Numbered from the stretch's first letter, positions 11,413-20,944 are shown. The stretch: 64,000 nt of DNA from Paenibacillus_AQ nitricinens (GCF_052056485.1 NZ_CP183948.1:744001-808000); one strand, 5' to 3'. Translations and numbers: made by a program. The notes: generated from the letters alone by a model not told the origin.

Positions 11413-11898
11413 ATGTCTGTACAGGTAGCTGTTATCATGGGCAGTAAATCGGATTGGGACACGATGGAGCACACTTGTGCGGTGCTTGAAGAGCTGGGAT
11501 TATCTTATGAGAAGAAGGTAGTATCTGCGCACCGGACGCCGGACTTAATGTTCAGCTATGCGGAGGAAGCAGCGGGCCGGGGCATTCGCGTTATTATTGC
11601 AGGAGCGGGTGGTGCTGCGCATTTGCCGGGTATGGTGGCTGCAAAGACGATCCTGCCTGTGATTGGAGTGCCAGTGCAGTCGAAGGCGCTTAATGGGTTG
11701 GATTCGCTTCTCTCCATCGTACAGATGCCAGGAGGCATTCCAGTGGCAACGGTAGCCATTGGTAAGGCAGGAGCCATTAATGCAGGTCTCCTGGCCGCAC
11801 AGATCATCGGAGCGTTCGATCCGGAAGTGCAGCAGCGCGCGCAGCTGCGCCGGGATGCGATCACGGGCGAAGTGCTTGAAAGCAGCGACAGCTTATGA
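11413..11898 (+). CDS. purE: N5-carboxyaminoimidazole ribonucleotide mutase
   Basis: A 161-residue class I PurE, which moves the carboxyl group of N5-CAIR to give CAIR, step 6b of purine synthesis. The motifs MGSKSDWDTM near the N terminus, SAHRTPD near residue 40, and AGAGGAAHLPGM near residue 60 are all present. It is the first gene of the operon, after the guanine riboswitch. Its stop overlaps the purK start (ATGA). GGAAGGTAGG precedes the ATG. Confidence 0.97.
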   Translation: MSVQVAVIMGSKSDWDTMEHTCAVLEELGLSYEKKVVSAHRTPDLMFSYAEEAAGRGIRVIIAGAGGAAHLPGMVAAKTILPVIGVPVQSKALNGLDSLLSIVQMPGGIPVATVAIGKAGAINAGLLAAQIIGAFDPEVQQRAQLRRDAITGEVLESSDSL

Positions 11899-13130
11899 GA
11901 CCAGAGGAGCTGAAGCTGCAGGAGGCTGGCGGCGCTAATTCGCCAGCCGCCATGGATGCGTCCGGCACGGACACCGTCCGGACGCTACTGCCCGGCGCGA
12001 CCGTCGGCGTGCTCGGCGGCGGGCAGCTAGGGCGCATGATGGCGCTGGCCGGCAGCGCCATGGGGTACCGCTTCGTGGCGCTGGACCCTGCGCCGGATGC
12101 GCCTAGCGGCCAAGTTACGCCGCAGATTACGGCGGCGTATAACGACCGGGACGCGGCGCGGGAGCTAGCCCGCCGCGCGGACGTCATCACGTACGAGTTC
12201 GAGAACGTCGACGGGGGCGTTGCCGCGCTGTTGACGGAGGAATCGTACGTGCCGCAGGGCAGCGCGCTGCTGTATACGACGCAGCATCGGCTGCGCGAAA
12301 AAGCCGCCATCGAGGCGGCAGGCGTACCCGTCGCCCCGTACCGGAAGGTGGACAGCCTTGCGGAGCTGAAAGTGGCGGCGGCTGAACTTGGACTTCCCTG
12401 TGTGCTGAAGACCGCCACAGGCGGATATGACGGCAAAGGCCAGGCTGTGATCCGTCAGGAAGAAGAGCTGGAAGAAGCCTTCCGCCAGATAGCACCCGGA
12501 GCCGTTGTGCCGGAGCTGGTGCTTGAGAAGTTCATAGCTTTTAAGTGTGAAATATCCGTTGTTGCCGCACGCAGTGCTTCTGGAGAGGTTAAGAGCTTCC
12601 CACCGTCGGAAAATATTCATGTGAATAATATTTTGCATCTGTCCATTGTGCCTGCAAGAGTGTCAGAAGAGATTCAGCGGAGAGCATGCGAGTTGACAGA
12701 GACATTAATCGCTGGACTAAATGCGGTTGGACTACTGGCAGTAGAAATGTTCGTCACAGAGGATGGACAGTTGTTCGTCAATGAGCTGGCACCAAGGCCG
12801 CATAATTCGGGGCATTACACTATGGACGCTTGCACGACTTCTCAGTTTGAGCAGCATGTCCGGGCAATTTGTAATCTGCCGCTGGGCGACACAACGCTTT
12901 TGACACCTGTAGTTATGGTAAATGTACTGGGTCAGCATTTGGATGGCGCCATTAAAGCGACCTGTACACAGGACGAAAAAGATAATAAGCTGGGTGTTGT
13001 ACCTAAGCTTCATATATATGGCAAGACTGAGAGTAAGACCGGCCGCAAGATGGGCCATATCAATCTGCTCTGCAAGGATACCGGAGACGGCTTGTCCTGG
13101 GTGGAGCAATCTAAACTTTGGAGGAACTAA
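11895..13130 (+). CDS. purK: 5-(carboxyamino)imidazole ribonucleotide synthase
   Basis: A 411-residue ATP-grasp enzyme that joins AIR, bicarbonate and ATP to make N5-CAIR. The N-terminal GVLGGGQLGRMMALAGSAMG motif, the TATGGYDGKGQ ATP-grasp loop and the VNELAPRPHNSGHYT segment are intact. The start overlaps purE by 4 bp. It has an N-terminal lead of about 38 residues before GVLGGGQ, longer than usual. Base composition is uneven: the first ~450 bp are very GC-rich (about 78% in 12001-12060), while the second half is near 48% (12541-12600). Confidence 0.96.
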   Translation: MRPEELKLQEAGGANSPAAMDASGTDTVRTLLPGATVGVLGGGQLGRMMALAGSAMGYRFVALDPAPDAPSGQVTPQITAAYNDRDAARELARRADVITYEFENVDGGVAALLTEESYVPQGSALLYTTQHRLREKAAIEAAGVPVAPYRKVDSLAELKVAAAELGLPCVLKTATGGYDGKGQAVIRQEEELEEAFRQIAPGAVVPELVLEKFIAFKCEISVVAARSASGEVKSFPPSENIHVNNILHLSIVPARVSEEIQRRACELTETLIAGLNAVGLLAVEMFVTEDGQLFVNELAPRPHNSGHYTMDACTTSQFEQHVRAICNLPLGDTTLLTPVVMVNVLGQHLDGAIKATCTQDEKDNKLGVVPKLHIYGKTESKTGRKMGHINLLCKDTGDGLSWVEQSKLWRN

Positions 13131-13135
13131 AGAAT

Positions 13136-14431
13136 ATGATCGAACGTTACAGCAGACCTGAGATGCGAGCTATTTGGACGGAGGAAAATAAATTCAAAGC
13201 GTGGCTTGAAGTTGAGATTTGTGCTTGTGAAGCATGGGCTGAGTTGGGCGTAATCCCGCACGAAGACGCAGCTAAACTGCGTAAGGACGCTAAATTCGAC
13301 ATCGCACGCATTGATGAAATAGAACAAGAGACTCGTCATGACGTTATCGCCTTTACACGTGCGGTTTCCGAGAGCCTTGGCGCAGAACGCAAATGGGTTC
13401 ACTACGGTCTTACTTCTACTGACGTGGTAGATACAGCACTGGGTTACTTGCTGCGTCAAGCGAATGAGATTCTAGAGAAGGATATCATCAACTTTATTGA
13501 GATCCTTAAAGACAAAGCGGTTGCTTACAAAGATACACCGATGATGGGCCGTACGCATGGTGTTCATGCTGAACCAACTACTTTCGGTCTGAAAATGGCG
13601 CTGTGGTACGAAGAAATGAAACGTAATTTGGAGCGTTTCCGCCATGCAGCGAATGGTGTGCAGTTCGGTAAAATCTCCGGTGCCGTTGGTACTTACGCTA
13701 ACATCGATCCTTTCGTAGAAGAATTCGTTTGCCGTAAGCTCGGTACAAGCCCAGCTCCAATCTCTACACAAACTCTGCAGCGTGACCGTCATGCTGAATA
13801 CATGGCTGCTCTTGCTTTGGTAGCGACTTCGCTAGACAAATTCGCTACTGAAATCCGTGCCCTGCAAAAGAGTGAGATTCGCGAAGTCGAAGAAGCTTTT
13901 GCAAAAGGTCAAAAAGGTTCATCCGCTATGCCGCATAAACGTAATCCGATCGGCTGCGAGAACATTTCCGGTCTATCCCGCGTTATTCGCGGACATATGG
14001 TTACAGCTTACGAGAACGTACCGCTCTGGCATGAACGCGATATCTCGCACTCCTCTGTGGAACGTATTATCCTTCCGGATGCGACAATGCTGCTCAACTA
14101 CATGCTGAACCGTTTCGGAAACATCGTGAAGAACCTGACTGTATTCCCAGAGAACATGAAGCGTAACATGAACCGTACGTTCGGCGTTCCTTTCTCCGGT
14201 CGTATTTTGACTAAATTGATCGACAAAGGTCTCAGCCGTGAGCAAGCGTACGATACCGTTCAACCGCGTGCTATGCAAGCATGGGAAGAGCAACAACAGT
14301 TCCGCGATATCGTGGAAGCTACACCTGAGATCACTAATGTTCTTACCCCAGAAGAAATTGAAGATGCATTTAACCCTTCTTGGCACCTTAAGCATGTGGA
14401 CACCATCTTCCGCAAGCTAGAGCTTATCTAA
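13136..14431 (+). CDS. purB: Adenylosuccinate lyase
   Basis: A 431-residue fumarase/aspartase-superfamily enzyme. It removes fumarate from SAICAR (to AICAR) and from adenylosuccinate (to AMP). It begins MIERYSRPEMRAIW, has the GRTHGVHAEPTTFG and HYGLTSTDVVDTAL active-site segments, and carries the family signature GSSAMPHKRNP near residue 262. The ATG at 13136 is chosen because GGAGGAA lies nine bases upstream; the gene starts 5 bp after purK. A 319-bp spacer with a structured repeat separates it from purC. Confidence 0.97.
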   Translation: MIERYSRPEMRAIWTEENKFKAWLEVEICACEAWAELGVIPHEDAAKLRKDAKFDIARIDEIEQETRHDVIAFTRAVSESLGAERKWVHYGLTSTDVVDTALGYLLRQANEILEKDIINFIEILKDKAVAYKDTPMMGRTHGVHAEPTTFGLKMALWYEEMKRNLERFRHAANGVQFGKISGAVGTYANIDPFVEEFVCRKLGTSPAPISTQTLQRDRHAEYMAALALVATSLDKFATEIRALQKSEIREVEEAFAKGQKGSSAMPHKRNPIGCENISGLSRVIRGHMVTAYENVPLWHERDISHSSVERIILPDATMLLNYMLNRFGNIVKNLTVFPENMKRNMNRTFGVPFSGRILTKLIDKGLSREQAYDTVQPRAMQAWEEQQQFRDIVEATPEITNVLTPEEIEDAFNPSWHLKHVDTIFRKLELI

Positions 14432-14567
14432 AAAATAGGTGCGTTAATGGTTGGGACGATAAGGAACGAATTCCTCGGAATGAGACCTTAGAGATCCTAA
14501 AAAGATAAGTTAGTGGTGAACTGAGGAACGCTGCAATAAATGCAAAGCTGGATGGGGTAGCACTGTA

Positions 14568-14687
14568 GAGGAAGTTTGGAACTGTAGAAGCGTCAGCGTT
14601 CGCCTTTATCCTCGGATTTCTACCGCGAGAAGCGGTTCAAATCAAGAAATCTGAGGATAACAGCGATCGGAAGTCCAAACATTCCTC
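14568..14687. repeat. Structured palindromic intergenic repeat, copy 1
   Basis: A ~120-bp element in the purB-purC spacer. Its ends are imperfect inverted repeats (GAGGAAGTTTGGA and TCCAAACATTCCTC). Inside is a long hairpin: TTATCCTCGGATTTCT pairs with AGAAATCTGAGGATAA, enclosing a small ACCGC/GCGGT stem. A second copy lies at 20945-21103 in the same operon. The rest of the 14432-14750 spacer holds no gene that I can see. Confidence 0.8.
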
Positions 14688-14750
14688 GGAAGTGCTTCCT
14701 CCTAGACCAGCCCAACTTAGGAAGATCATTAGTTCAAGGGAGGAAAGGTC

Positions 14751-15641
14751 ATGACATCGTCGGCCGTATCCACAGCCGTGGAACTCATCAATGCGCCGCT
14801 GCTCTATAAAGGGAAAGTTCGTGAGCTATATGATTTAGGGGAGAATGTACTGATCGTCGTCACGGATCGGATATCTGCTTTTGACTATGTGCTGGACCCG
14901 GCGGTACCTGAAAAGGGCAATGTGCTTAACCGTCTGAGTGCGTTCTGGTTTGGAAAGACCAAAGAGCTGATGGAGAATCATGTCGTTCATATCGATGTGG
15001 ATCTGCTCGGAGACATCGTTAAGGACAAGGAAGCTCTCAGAAACCGTGTTATGGTGGTACGCAAAGCAGAGCGCATCGATATCGAATGTGTTGTTCGTGG
15101 GTGTATCACTGGTGGGGGCTGGAGACAGTATCAAGAAACGGGCAAAGTGAATGGTATTGAGCTTCCTAAGAACTTGCGCAAAAATGCGCTGCTGGCACAG
15201 CCAATCTTTACCCCTGCGGCTAAAAACGATGTAGGTCATGATGAGGATATTCCTTTTGAAAAGATGCAGGAGCTAATCGGTGCTGATCTGGCACTCGAGC
15301 TGCAGGAGAAGAGCTTGCAATTGTTCTCTTTTGCCAGAGAGTATTGTGCGGAGCGGGGAATCATTCTAGCAGATTGCAAATTTGAATTCGGCTTGCTGGA
15401 TGGCAAGGTGATTCTGATAGATGAGATTTTTACGCCGGATGCTTCACGTTTCTGGGCCAAGGACAAATACGCGCTTGATATCGAAATTGATAGTATGGAT
15501 AAAGAACCTGTTCGTACGTATCTATCTGCATCCTCCTGGGATAAAAATAGCAAACCGGATCCACTTCCACTAGAAGTAGTTGAAGAAACTACGCGCCGTT
15601 ATCTTGACATTTATCATCGTCTTACTGGCAAGTCTTTATAG
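14751..15641 (+). CDS. purC: Phosphoribosylaminoimidazole-succinocarboxamide synthase (SAICAR synthetase)
   Basis: A 296-residue enzyme that couples CAIR and aspartate with ATP to form SAICAR. The motifs LLYKGKVRELYDLGE, VTDRISAFDYVL, CVVRGCITGGGWRQY and the metal-binding IDEIFTPDASRFW segment are intact. It is about 55 residues longer than Bacillus subtilis PurC and resembles the longer bacterial/eukaryal form. AAGGGAGGAAAGGTC precedes the ATG. It is separated from purS by 127 bp. Confidence 0.96.
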   Translation: MTSSAVSTAVELINAPLLYKGKVRELYDLGENVLIVVTDRISAFDYVLDPAVPEKGNVLNRLSAFWFGKTKELMENHVVHIDVDLLGDIVKDKEALRNRVMVVRKAERIDIECVVRGCITGGGWRQYQETGKVNGIELPKNLRKNALLAQPIFTPAAKNDVGHDEDIPFEKMQELIGADLALELQEKSLQLFSFAREYCAERGIILADCKFEFGLLDGKVILIDEIFTPDASRFWAKDKYALDIEIDSMDKEPVRTYLSASSWDKNSKPDPLPLEVVEETTRRYLDIYHRLTGKSL

Positions 15642-15768
15642 CTCAACATTGTGTGTTTACTCATGGGAATAAATGAAGTGTATGTTTTTAAAGCTAGAGT
15701 TACTTTTAGTAGAGTTTCAGCTTTCAGAAAGTATATACACATAAAAATTTAGGAGGAACTACAAGCAT

Positions 15769-16014
15769 ATGTTAAAAGCGACGGTATATGTCACCATTAA
15801 GAAGAGCGTTCTCGATCCACAAGGTGTAGCAGTGCAAGGAGCACTTCATTCGGTAGGTTTTCAAGAAGTTGAAAGTTTGCGTATTGGGAAATATATGGAG
15901 CTGACTTTAGACACGGATAACCGTGCTGAAGCAGAAGTGCGCCTCAAGGAAATGTGCGAAAAGCTACTTGCCAACACGGTGATCGAGGATTACCGCTACG
16001 AATTGGAGGACTAA
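15769..16014 (+). CDS. purS: FGAM synthase subunit PurS
   Basis: An 81-residue protein, the usual PurS length. It bridges PurL and PurQ so that ammonia can pass from the glutaminase to the synthetase. Motifs: VYVTIKKSVLDPQG, VAVQGALHSVGF and a C-terminal VIEDYRYEL. AGGAGGAACTACAAGCAT precedes the ATG, and the stop is 5 bp before purQ. Confidence 0.95.
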   Translation: MLKATVYVTIKKSVLDPQGVAVQGALHSVGFQEVESLRIGKYMELTLDTDNRAEAEVRLKEMCEKLLANTVIEDYRYELED

Positions 16015-16019
16015 ACGAC

Positions 16020-16709
16020 ATGAAATTTGCTGTACTTGTCTTCCCAGGCTCTAACTGTGATATTGATTGCTACAAGGCGGTAGAGGACAGTCTCGGCGAA
16101 CCAGTCGATTATGTGTGGCATACAGCGACAGATTTGTCGGCGTATGATTGCATTTTGGTTCCAGGCGGATTCTCATATGGTGATTACCTGCGCTGCGGCG
16201 CGATTTCAAGATTTGCTCCTGTAATGGCTGAGGTTGCTAAAGCAGCAGAGCAAGGGAAATTCGTGCTAGGCATTTGCAACGGGTTCCAAATTCTTACTGA
16301 GGCTGGTTTATTGCCAGGCGCGCTGCGTCGTAACATGTCCATGAAGTTCCGTTGTCATGATACAGTGCTTAAGGTTGTTAATAACGAAACCCCATTTACT
16401 ATTGATTATGCTAAGGATGAAGAAATCGTCATCCCGATCGCTCACGGCGAAGGAAACTACTACTGTGATGAAGAGACTTTAGCTGAGCTAAAAGCTAACA
16501 ATCAGATTGTGTTCACATATAGCGATAATCCTAATGGCTCTGTAGCTGATATTGCGGGTGTTAGTAATGTGCAGGGGAATGTAGTCGGCATGATGCCTCA
16601 CCCTGAGCGTGCAGCTAACAGCTTGCTCGGATCTGAAGATGGCAAACGAATGTTCACATCTATACTGAAGACTTGGAGGGATCGTCATGACGCAGCAAGT
16701 ATCCGTTAA
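16020..16709 (+). CDS. purQ: FGAM synthase glutaminase subunit PurQ
   Basis: A 229-residue class I glutamine amidotransferase that supplies ammonia to PurL. The nucleophile cysteine is in VLGICNGFQILTEAGLLPGAL, and the His/Glu pair is in MMPHPERA. The ATG at 16020 is chosen because GGAGGACTAAACGAC precedes it and the protein then begins MKFAVLVFPGSN, as in the family; a longer reading frame would run into purS. It overlaps purL by 23 bp. Confidence 0.97.
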   Translation: MKFAVLVFPGSNCDIDCYKAVEDSLGEPVDYVWHTATDLSAYDCILVPGGFSYGDYLRCGAISRFAPVMAEVAKAAEQGKFVLGICNGFQILTEAGLLPGALRRNMSMKFRCHDTVLKVVNNETPFTIDYAKDEEIVIPIAHGEGNYYCDEETLAELKANNQIVFTYSDNPNGSVADIAGVSNVQGNVVGMMPHPERAANSLLGSEDGKRMFTSILKTWRDRHDAASIR

Positions 16710-18933
16710 GGAACCGACCGCAGAACAGATCGCAGAGCAGAAAATTTACAGCCAATTCGGTGTGTCGGACAGCGAATATGAGCTCATCAAGTCTTTTATG
16801 GGACGTTTGCCGAACTATACTGAAATTGGCGTGTTCAGCGTAATGTGGTCCGAACACTGTGCATACAAGAACTCTAAGCCATTGTTGAAACGTTTCCCAG
16901 TTACTGGGCCACGTGTCCTGATGGGACCTGGCGAGGGCGCAGGGATTGTAGATATCGGAGATAACCAAGCGGTTGTATTCAAAATTGAAAGTCATAACCA
17001 CCCCTCAGCGGTAGAACCTTTTCAAGGTGCGGCAACAGGCGTAGGTGGGATCATTCGTGATATTTTTTCCATGGGCTCAAGACCTATCGCACTGCTCAAT
17101 TCCTTGCGTTTCGGCAAGCTGGAAAGCGATCGCGTGAAATATTTGTTCGAGCATGTGGTGTCTGGTATTGCTGGCTATGGTAACTGTATCGGGATTCCAA
17201 CCGTGGGCGGCGAAATCATGTTCGATGATAGCTATGACGGTAACCCGCTTGTTAACGCAATGTGTGTCGGTCTAATTGATCATGATAAAATCCAACGTGG
17301 TGTCGCTAAAGGTGTAGGGAACCCCGTCTTCTACGTAGGTCCTCCTACTGGACGTGATGGGATTCATGGGGCTACTTTTGCATCCGTTGAACTAAGTGAA
17401 GAGTCAGAAGCTAAACGTACAGCTGTACAAGTAGGCGATCCGTTTATGGAGAAACTCGTAATGGAATCTTGCCTGGAATTGATCGACAGCGGCATCGTTA
17501 TTGGGATTCAGGATATGGGTGCGGCTGGACTTACCTGCTCTAGTGCCGAGATGGCAAGTAAAGCGGGCAACGGTTTGGAGCTGTATCTTGATCAGGTGCC
17601 ACAACGTGAAGATGGCATGACCCCTTATGAAATGATGCTTTCGGAATCGCAGGAACGGATGTTGTTCGTAGTAGAGCCGAAGGATGAGGCACAGGCGCAA
17701 GAGATTTTTGATCGCTGGGGCGTTATCTGCTGTAAAGTCGGTAAAGTTACGGATGATGGTCGCTTGAAGCTGTACCATCACGGTGAGGTTGTTGGTGACA
17801 TGCCAGTAACAGCGCTTGTGGATGAGTGTCCAGTGTATAACAAACCATCTGAGGTTCCTGCTTATTATGTAGAAAATGAATCAGTAGATACGCTTCGTTA
17901 CGCGGAAGTTACGGATCTAGGCGGCGCTCTGCGCACGGTGCTTGGATCACCAACCGTAGCAAGCAAAGCCTGGGTATACAACCAGTATGATTACATGGTA
18001 CGGACTAGTACGGCTGTTCGACCTGGATCTGATGCGGCTGTAGTTACCATTCATGGCACACGTAAAGGACTTGCGATGACTACGGACTGTAACGGTCGTT
18101 ACGTCTATCTTGATCCTGAAGTGGGTGGACGGATTGCAGTCAGCGAAGCGGCTCGTAACATCGTTTGTTCGGGTGCTGAACCGCTTGCTATTACCGATAA
18201 CCTAAACTTCGGAAACCCTGAGAAACCTGATGTGTTCTGGCAAATGGAGCGTGCGGTTGATGGGATGGCTGAAGCTTGTCGTGTGCTGGATACTCCGGTT
18301 ATCGGCGGGAATGTCAGTCTTTATAACGAAAATACTACGGGCTCCATCTACCCAACGCCGGTTGTCGGCATGGTTGGTTTAGTAACGGATACGGATCATA
18401 TTACGACTCAAGGCTTCAAACAAGAAGGAGATTCCATCCTTCTGCTAGGCGTAACAAAAGCGGAGCTTGGCGGTAGTGAATTTCAATATGCCGTTCATGG
18501 TGTAACGGAAGGCCGTCCTCCAGCTTTGGATTTGGATACGGAGAAAAAACTGCTGAGCGCAGTGCTTAGCTCAATTCGCGGCGGTCTGGTGCGTTCGGCA
18601 CATGACTTGTCCGAAGGCGGCCTTGCTGTAGCACTTGCAGAGAGCTGTATCAGCGGTGGCGTTGGTGCGAACGTTGAACTATCTGCTAATGGACTTAGAT
18701 CCGATGTAGCATTGTTCAGCGAAAGCCAATCACGTATCGTGCTGACGGCAGCGCCTGAACGTGCGGAAGAGCTGAAAGCAGCGATTGCTGCCAGCGGCGT
18801 ACCCGTAGAAATCATCGGAACTGTAGGTGGAGACAGACTGCGCGTAAATCTGGACGGTGCATCCGTATTAGATGAAGATGTAGCGAACCTAAAATTCGTT
18901 TGGGAGGATGCTATTCCATGTCTTATGAAATAA
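16687..18933 (+). CDS. purL: FGAM synthase synthetase subunit PurL (small type)
   Basis: A 748-residue small-type PurL that converts FGAR to FGAM with ATP, using ammonia from PurQ through PurS. Signatures include MWSEHCAYKNSKPLL, KIESHNHPSAVEPFQGAATG, IQDMGAAGLTCSSAEMA and GGNVSLYNE. Two AIR-synthase-like repeats are present. Start and end overlap purQ and purF, so the purSQLF block is translationally coupled. Confidence 0.97.
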   Translation: MTQQVSVKEPTAEQIAEQKIYSQFGVSDSEYELIKSFMGRLPNYTEIGVFSVMWSEHCAYKNSKPLLKRFPVTGPRVLMGPGEGAGIVDIGDNQAVVFKIESHNHPSAVEPFQGAATGVGGIIRDIFSMGSRPIALLNSLRFGKLESDRVKYLFEHVVSGIAGYGNCIGIPTVGGEIMFDDSYDGNPLVNAMCVGLIDHDKIQRGVAKGVGNPVFYVGPPTGRDGIHGATFASVELSEESEAKRTAVQVGDPFMEKLVMESCLELIDSGIVIGIQDMGAAGLTCSSAEMASKAGNGLELYLDQVPQREDGMTPYEMMLSESQERMLFVVEPKDEAQAQEIFDRWGVICCKVGKVTDDGRLKLYHHGEVVGDMPVTALVDECPVYNKPSEVPAYYVENESVDTLRYAEVTDLGGALRTVLGSPTVASKAWVYNQYDYMVRTSTAVRPGSDAAVVTIHGTRKGLAMTTDCNGRYVYLDPEVGGRIAVSEAARNIVCSGAEPLAITDNLNFGNPEKPDVFWQMERAVDGMAEACRVLDTPVIGGNVSLYNENTTGSIYPTPVVGMVGLVTDTDHITTQGFKQEGDSILLLGVTKAELGGSEFQYAVHGVTEGRPPALDLDTEKKLLSAVLSSIRGGLVRSAHDLSEGGLAVALAESCISGGVGANVELSANGLRSDVALFSESQSRIVLTAAPERAEELKAAIAASGVPVEIIGTVGGDRLRVNLDGASVLDEDVANLKFVWEDAIPCLMK

Positions 18934-20414
18934 AGACCGGGAAAGAGCAGGAGACTCCTATCCTGTGGACTGGTGACTTTTACAATGAAGGAACGGGCTC
19001 GGGAGATATTTTTGACACATTAAAAGAAGAATGCGGCGTTTTCGGGGTCTTCGGACACCCGGAAGCGGCGTCCATGTCTTATTATGGCTTGCACGCCTTA
19101 CAGCACCGTGGGGAAGAAAGTGCGGGCATCTGCGTAGCAGATGGTCGTGATTTCAACTATCACCGCGGGATGGGGTTAGTAAAAGAAGTATTCGACAAGG
19201 ACAAAATTGCTTCCCTAGTTGGAGACATGTCCATCGGGCATGTGCGTTACTCGACTAGCGGAGACAGCCGCTTAACCAATGCACAGCCGCTCGTATTTAA
19301 ATATCGTGACGGCGATTTAGCGATTGCTACGAACGGTAACATAGTAAATGAACCGTTGATTCGTAAACAGCTTGAGCAAAGCGGATCGATCTTCCAAACC
19401 ACAAGTGATACAGAAGTGCTGGCACATCTGATTGCGCGTTCGCCAAAGGATTTTGTTGAAGCGGCTAAGGATGCGTTAAAACAACTGGTTGGCGGGTTTG
19501 CTTTTCTGCTTATGACGAATGACAAATTAATTGTCGCTTCGGATTCCCATGGTTTGCGTCCGCTTGTAATGGGACGGATCGGCGACGCCTATATTTTTGC
19601 TTCCGAATCTTGCGCCTTAGAAGTTATCGGAGCACAGTTAGTCCGTGATATCGAACCTGGCGAACTGCTCGTGCTTGATAAAAATGGCCTGTCAGAGGAC
19701 CGTTTTACCGAGCCAAAACGTAAAGCGCTGTGCGCGATGGAGTATATTTACTTCTCTCGCCCAGACAGTGATATGAATGGCGCTAACCTGCACACCGCCC
19801 GTAAGCGGATGGGTAGCCGCATGGCATTAGAAGCTTTCGTAGATGCTGACCTCGTAACTGGTGTACCGGATTCAAGTATCTCGGCAGCCATTGGATTTGC
19901 GGAGCAGACGGGTATTCCTTATGAGCTTGGTCTCATCAAGAACAAGTATACAGGCCGGACCTTCATCCAGCCGAGCCAAGAGCTGCGTGAGCAAGGTGTG
20001 AAAATGAAGCTAAGCGCCGTGCGCAGTGTGGTTGATGGCAAACGTGTCGTCATGATCGATGATTCCATCGTGCGTGGAACAACTTCACGGCGGATCGTCA
20101 ATCTGCTCCGTGAAGCGGGAGCTGTTGAAGTGCATGTGCGGATTACATCGCCGCCCTTCAAGAATCCTTGCTTCTACGGCATTGATACCCCAGACCGCCG
20201 CGATCTCATCGCATCCTACAAGACCATTGCGGAAATGTGCGAAGAGATCAATGCCGATTCCTTGGCATTCTTGTCACCGGAGGGCCTAATCACTTCCATT
20301 GGTGGTCACAACAAAGATGATTACAAAGGCGGCTTATGCCTTTCTTGCTTCGATAACGATTACCCGACGCAGGTTGATTTTGGCGGGGCGGAGAAGGACG
20401 GTTGCAGTTGCTAG
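18918..20414 (+). CDS. purF: Amidophosphoribosyltransferase
   Basis: A 498-residue enzyme for the committed step: PRPP and glutamine give phosphoribosylamine. The N-terminal nucleophile is Cys39 in EECGVFGVFGH, so a 38-residue propeptide must be removed; the Bacillus subtilis propeptide is 11 residues. The PRPP loop is VVMIDDSIVRGTTSRRIV. All four [4Fe-4S] cysteines of the Bacillus type are present (ALCAMEY, NPCFYG, GLCLSCF). The ATG at 18918 has TGGGAGGA upstream and overlaps purL by 16 bp. A 773-bp repeat-rich spacer follows. Confidence 0.97.
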   Translation: MSYEIKTGKEQETPILWTGDFYNEGTGSGDIFDTLKEECGVFGVFGHPEAASMSYYGLHALQHRGEESAGICVADGRDFNYHRGMGLVKEVFDKDKIASLVGDMSIGHVRYSTSGDSRLTNAQPLVFKYRDGDLAIATNGNIVNEPLIRKQLEQSGSIFQTTSDTEVLAHLIARSPKDFVEAAKDALKQLVGGFAFLLMTNDKLIVASDSHGLRPLVMGRIGDAYIFASESCALEVIGAQLVRDIEPGELLVLDKNGLSEDRFTEPKRKALCAMEYIYFSRPDSDMNGANLHTARKRMGSRMALEAFVDADLVTGVPDSSISAAIGFAEQTGIPYELGLIKNKYTGRTFIQPSQELREQGVKMKLSAVRSVVDGKRVVMIDDSIVRGTTSRRIVNLLREAGAVEVHVRITSPPFKNPCFYGIDTPDRRDLIASYKTIAEMCEEINADSLAFLSPEGLITSIGGHNKDDYKGGLCLSCFDNDYPTQVDFGGAEKDGCSC

Positions 20415-20638
20415 CGTAGGTCCATCCCCCTAAGTCTCCCTTGCTAAGGGGGATTCCGAAGGGCTCTGCCCTCCGGCCACCCGAAAGCTCGGCGGTAGGA
20501 GTTTGGTTATAGCTTGCTAAGAGGGTGTGGATGCAGGTGCTCGCTTTGTCCCTGTGTGCTTCGCACGGTCGGGACACGCTTTACGGCGTTCCGCCCCCCG
20601 GCTGCTTATCGCCGCCGGGACTGGCTCGCCAAGCTGTC
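20415..20638. other. GC-rich purF-purM spacer, first part
   Basis: No gene. It begins with a CCCCCTAAGTCTCCCTTGCTAAGGGGG palindrome-like segment (20428-20454) and a GGGCTCTGCCCTCC hairpin, then runs into the 93-bp tandem repeat. Open frames here on either strand are compositionally biased and lack start signals. It reads as dispersed intergenic repeat DNA inside the operon. Confidence 0.55.
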
Positions 20639-20842
20639 GCTAGTCTCGCTAAGGAAGGCGCTCGGCTGCGCCCTGAGCGCCAAGAGCAGCTCACCAAGCT
20701 CGTCCCTGTTTGCTGCGCAAATGCGGAACCCGCTAGTCTCGCTAAGGAAGGCGCTCGGCTGCGCCCGAAGCTCCAAGAGCAGCTCACCAAGCTCGTCCCT
20801 GTTTGCTGCGCAAATGCAGGACCCGCTTGTTTCGCTTAAGGA
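20639..20842. repeat. 93-bp tandem repeat in the purF-purM spacer
   Basis: Units start at 20639, 20732 and 20825 (period 93); two are complete and the third is truncated. Each begins GCTAGTCTCGCTAAGG and contains AAGAGCAGCTCACCAAGCTC and GTTTGCTGCGCAAATGC. Because 93 is a multiple of three, all frames look open and repetitive, but no start signals support coding. Confidence 0.85.
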
Positions 20843-20944
20843 GGTGCATGGCGCAGCTCATGCACCGAGGTCTTGAGGTTCGTGTGCAAGGCGCGCACTG
20901 CGGCTTGCAGTAGGGTGAAAGCGGTGGTTGGAGGGAGTTATGGA

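Noticed and set aside
12165..12638. Long minus-strand frames antisense to purK
   Set aside because: They are GC-driven shadows of the purK coding frame.
20514..20876. Two plus-strand frames with repeated 31-residue units in the purF-purM spacer
   Set aside because: The repeats come from the 93-bp tandem DNA repeat and are open in several frames at once; no start signals.
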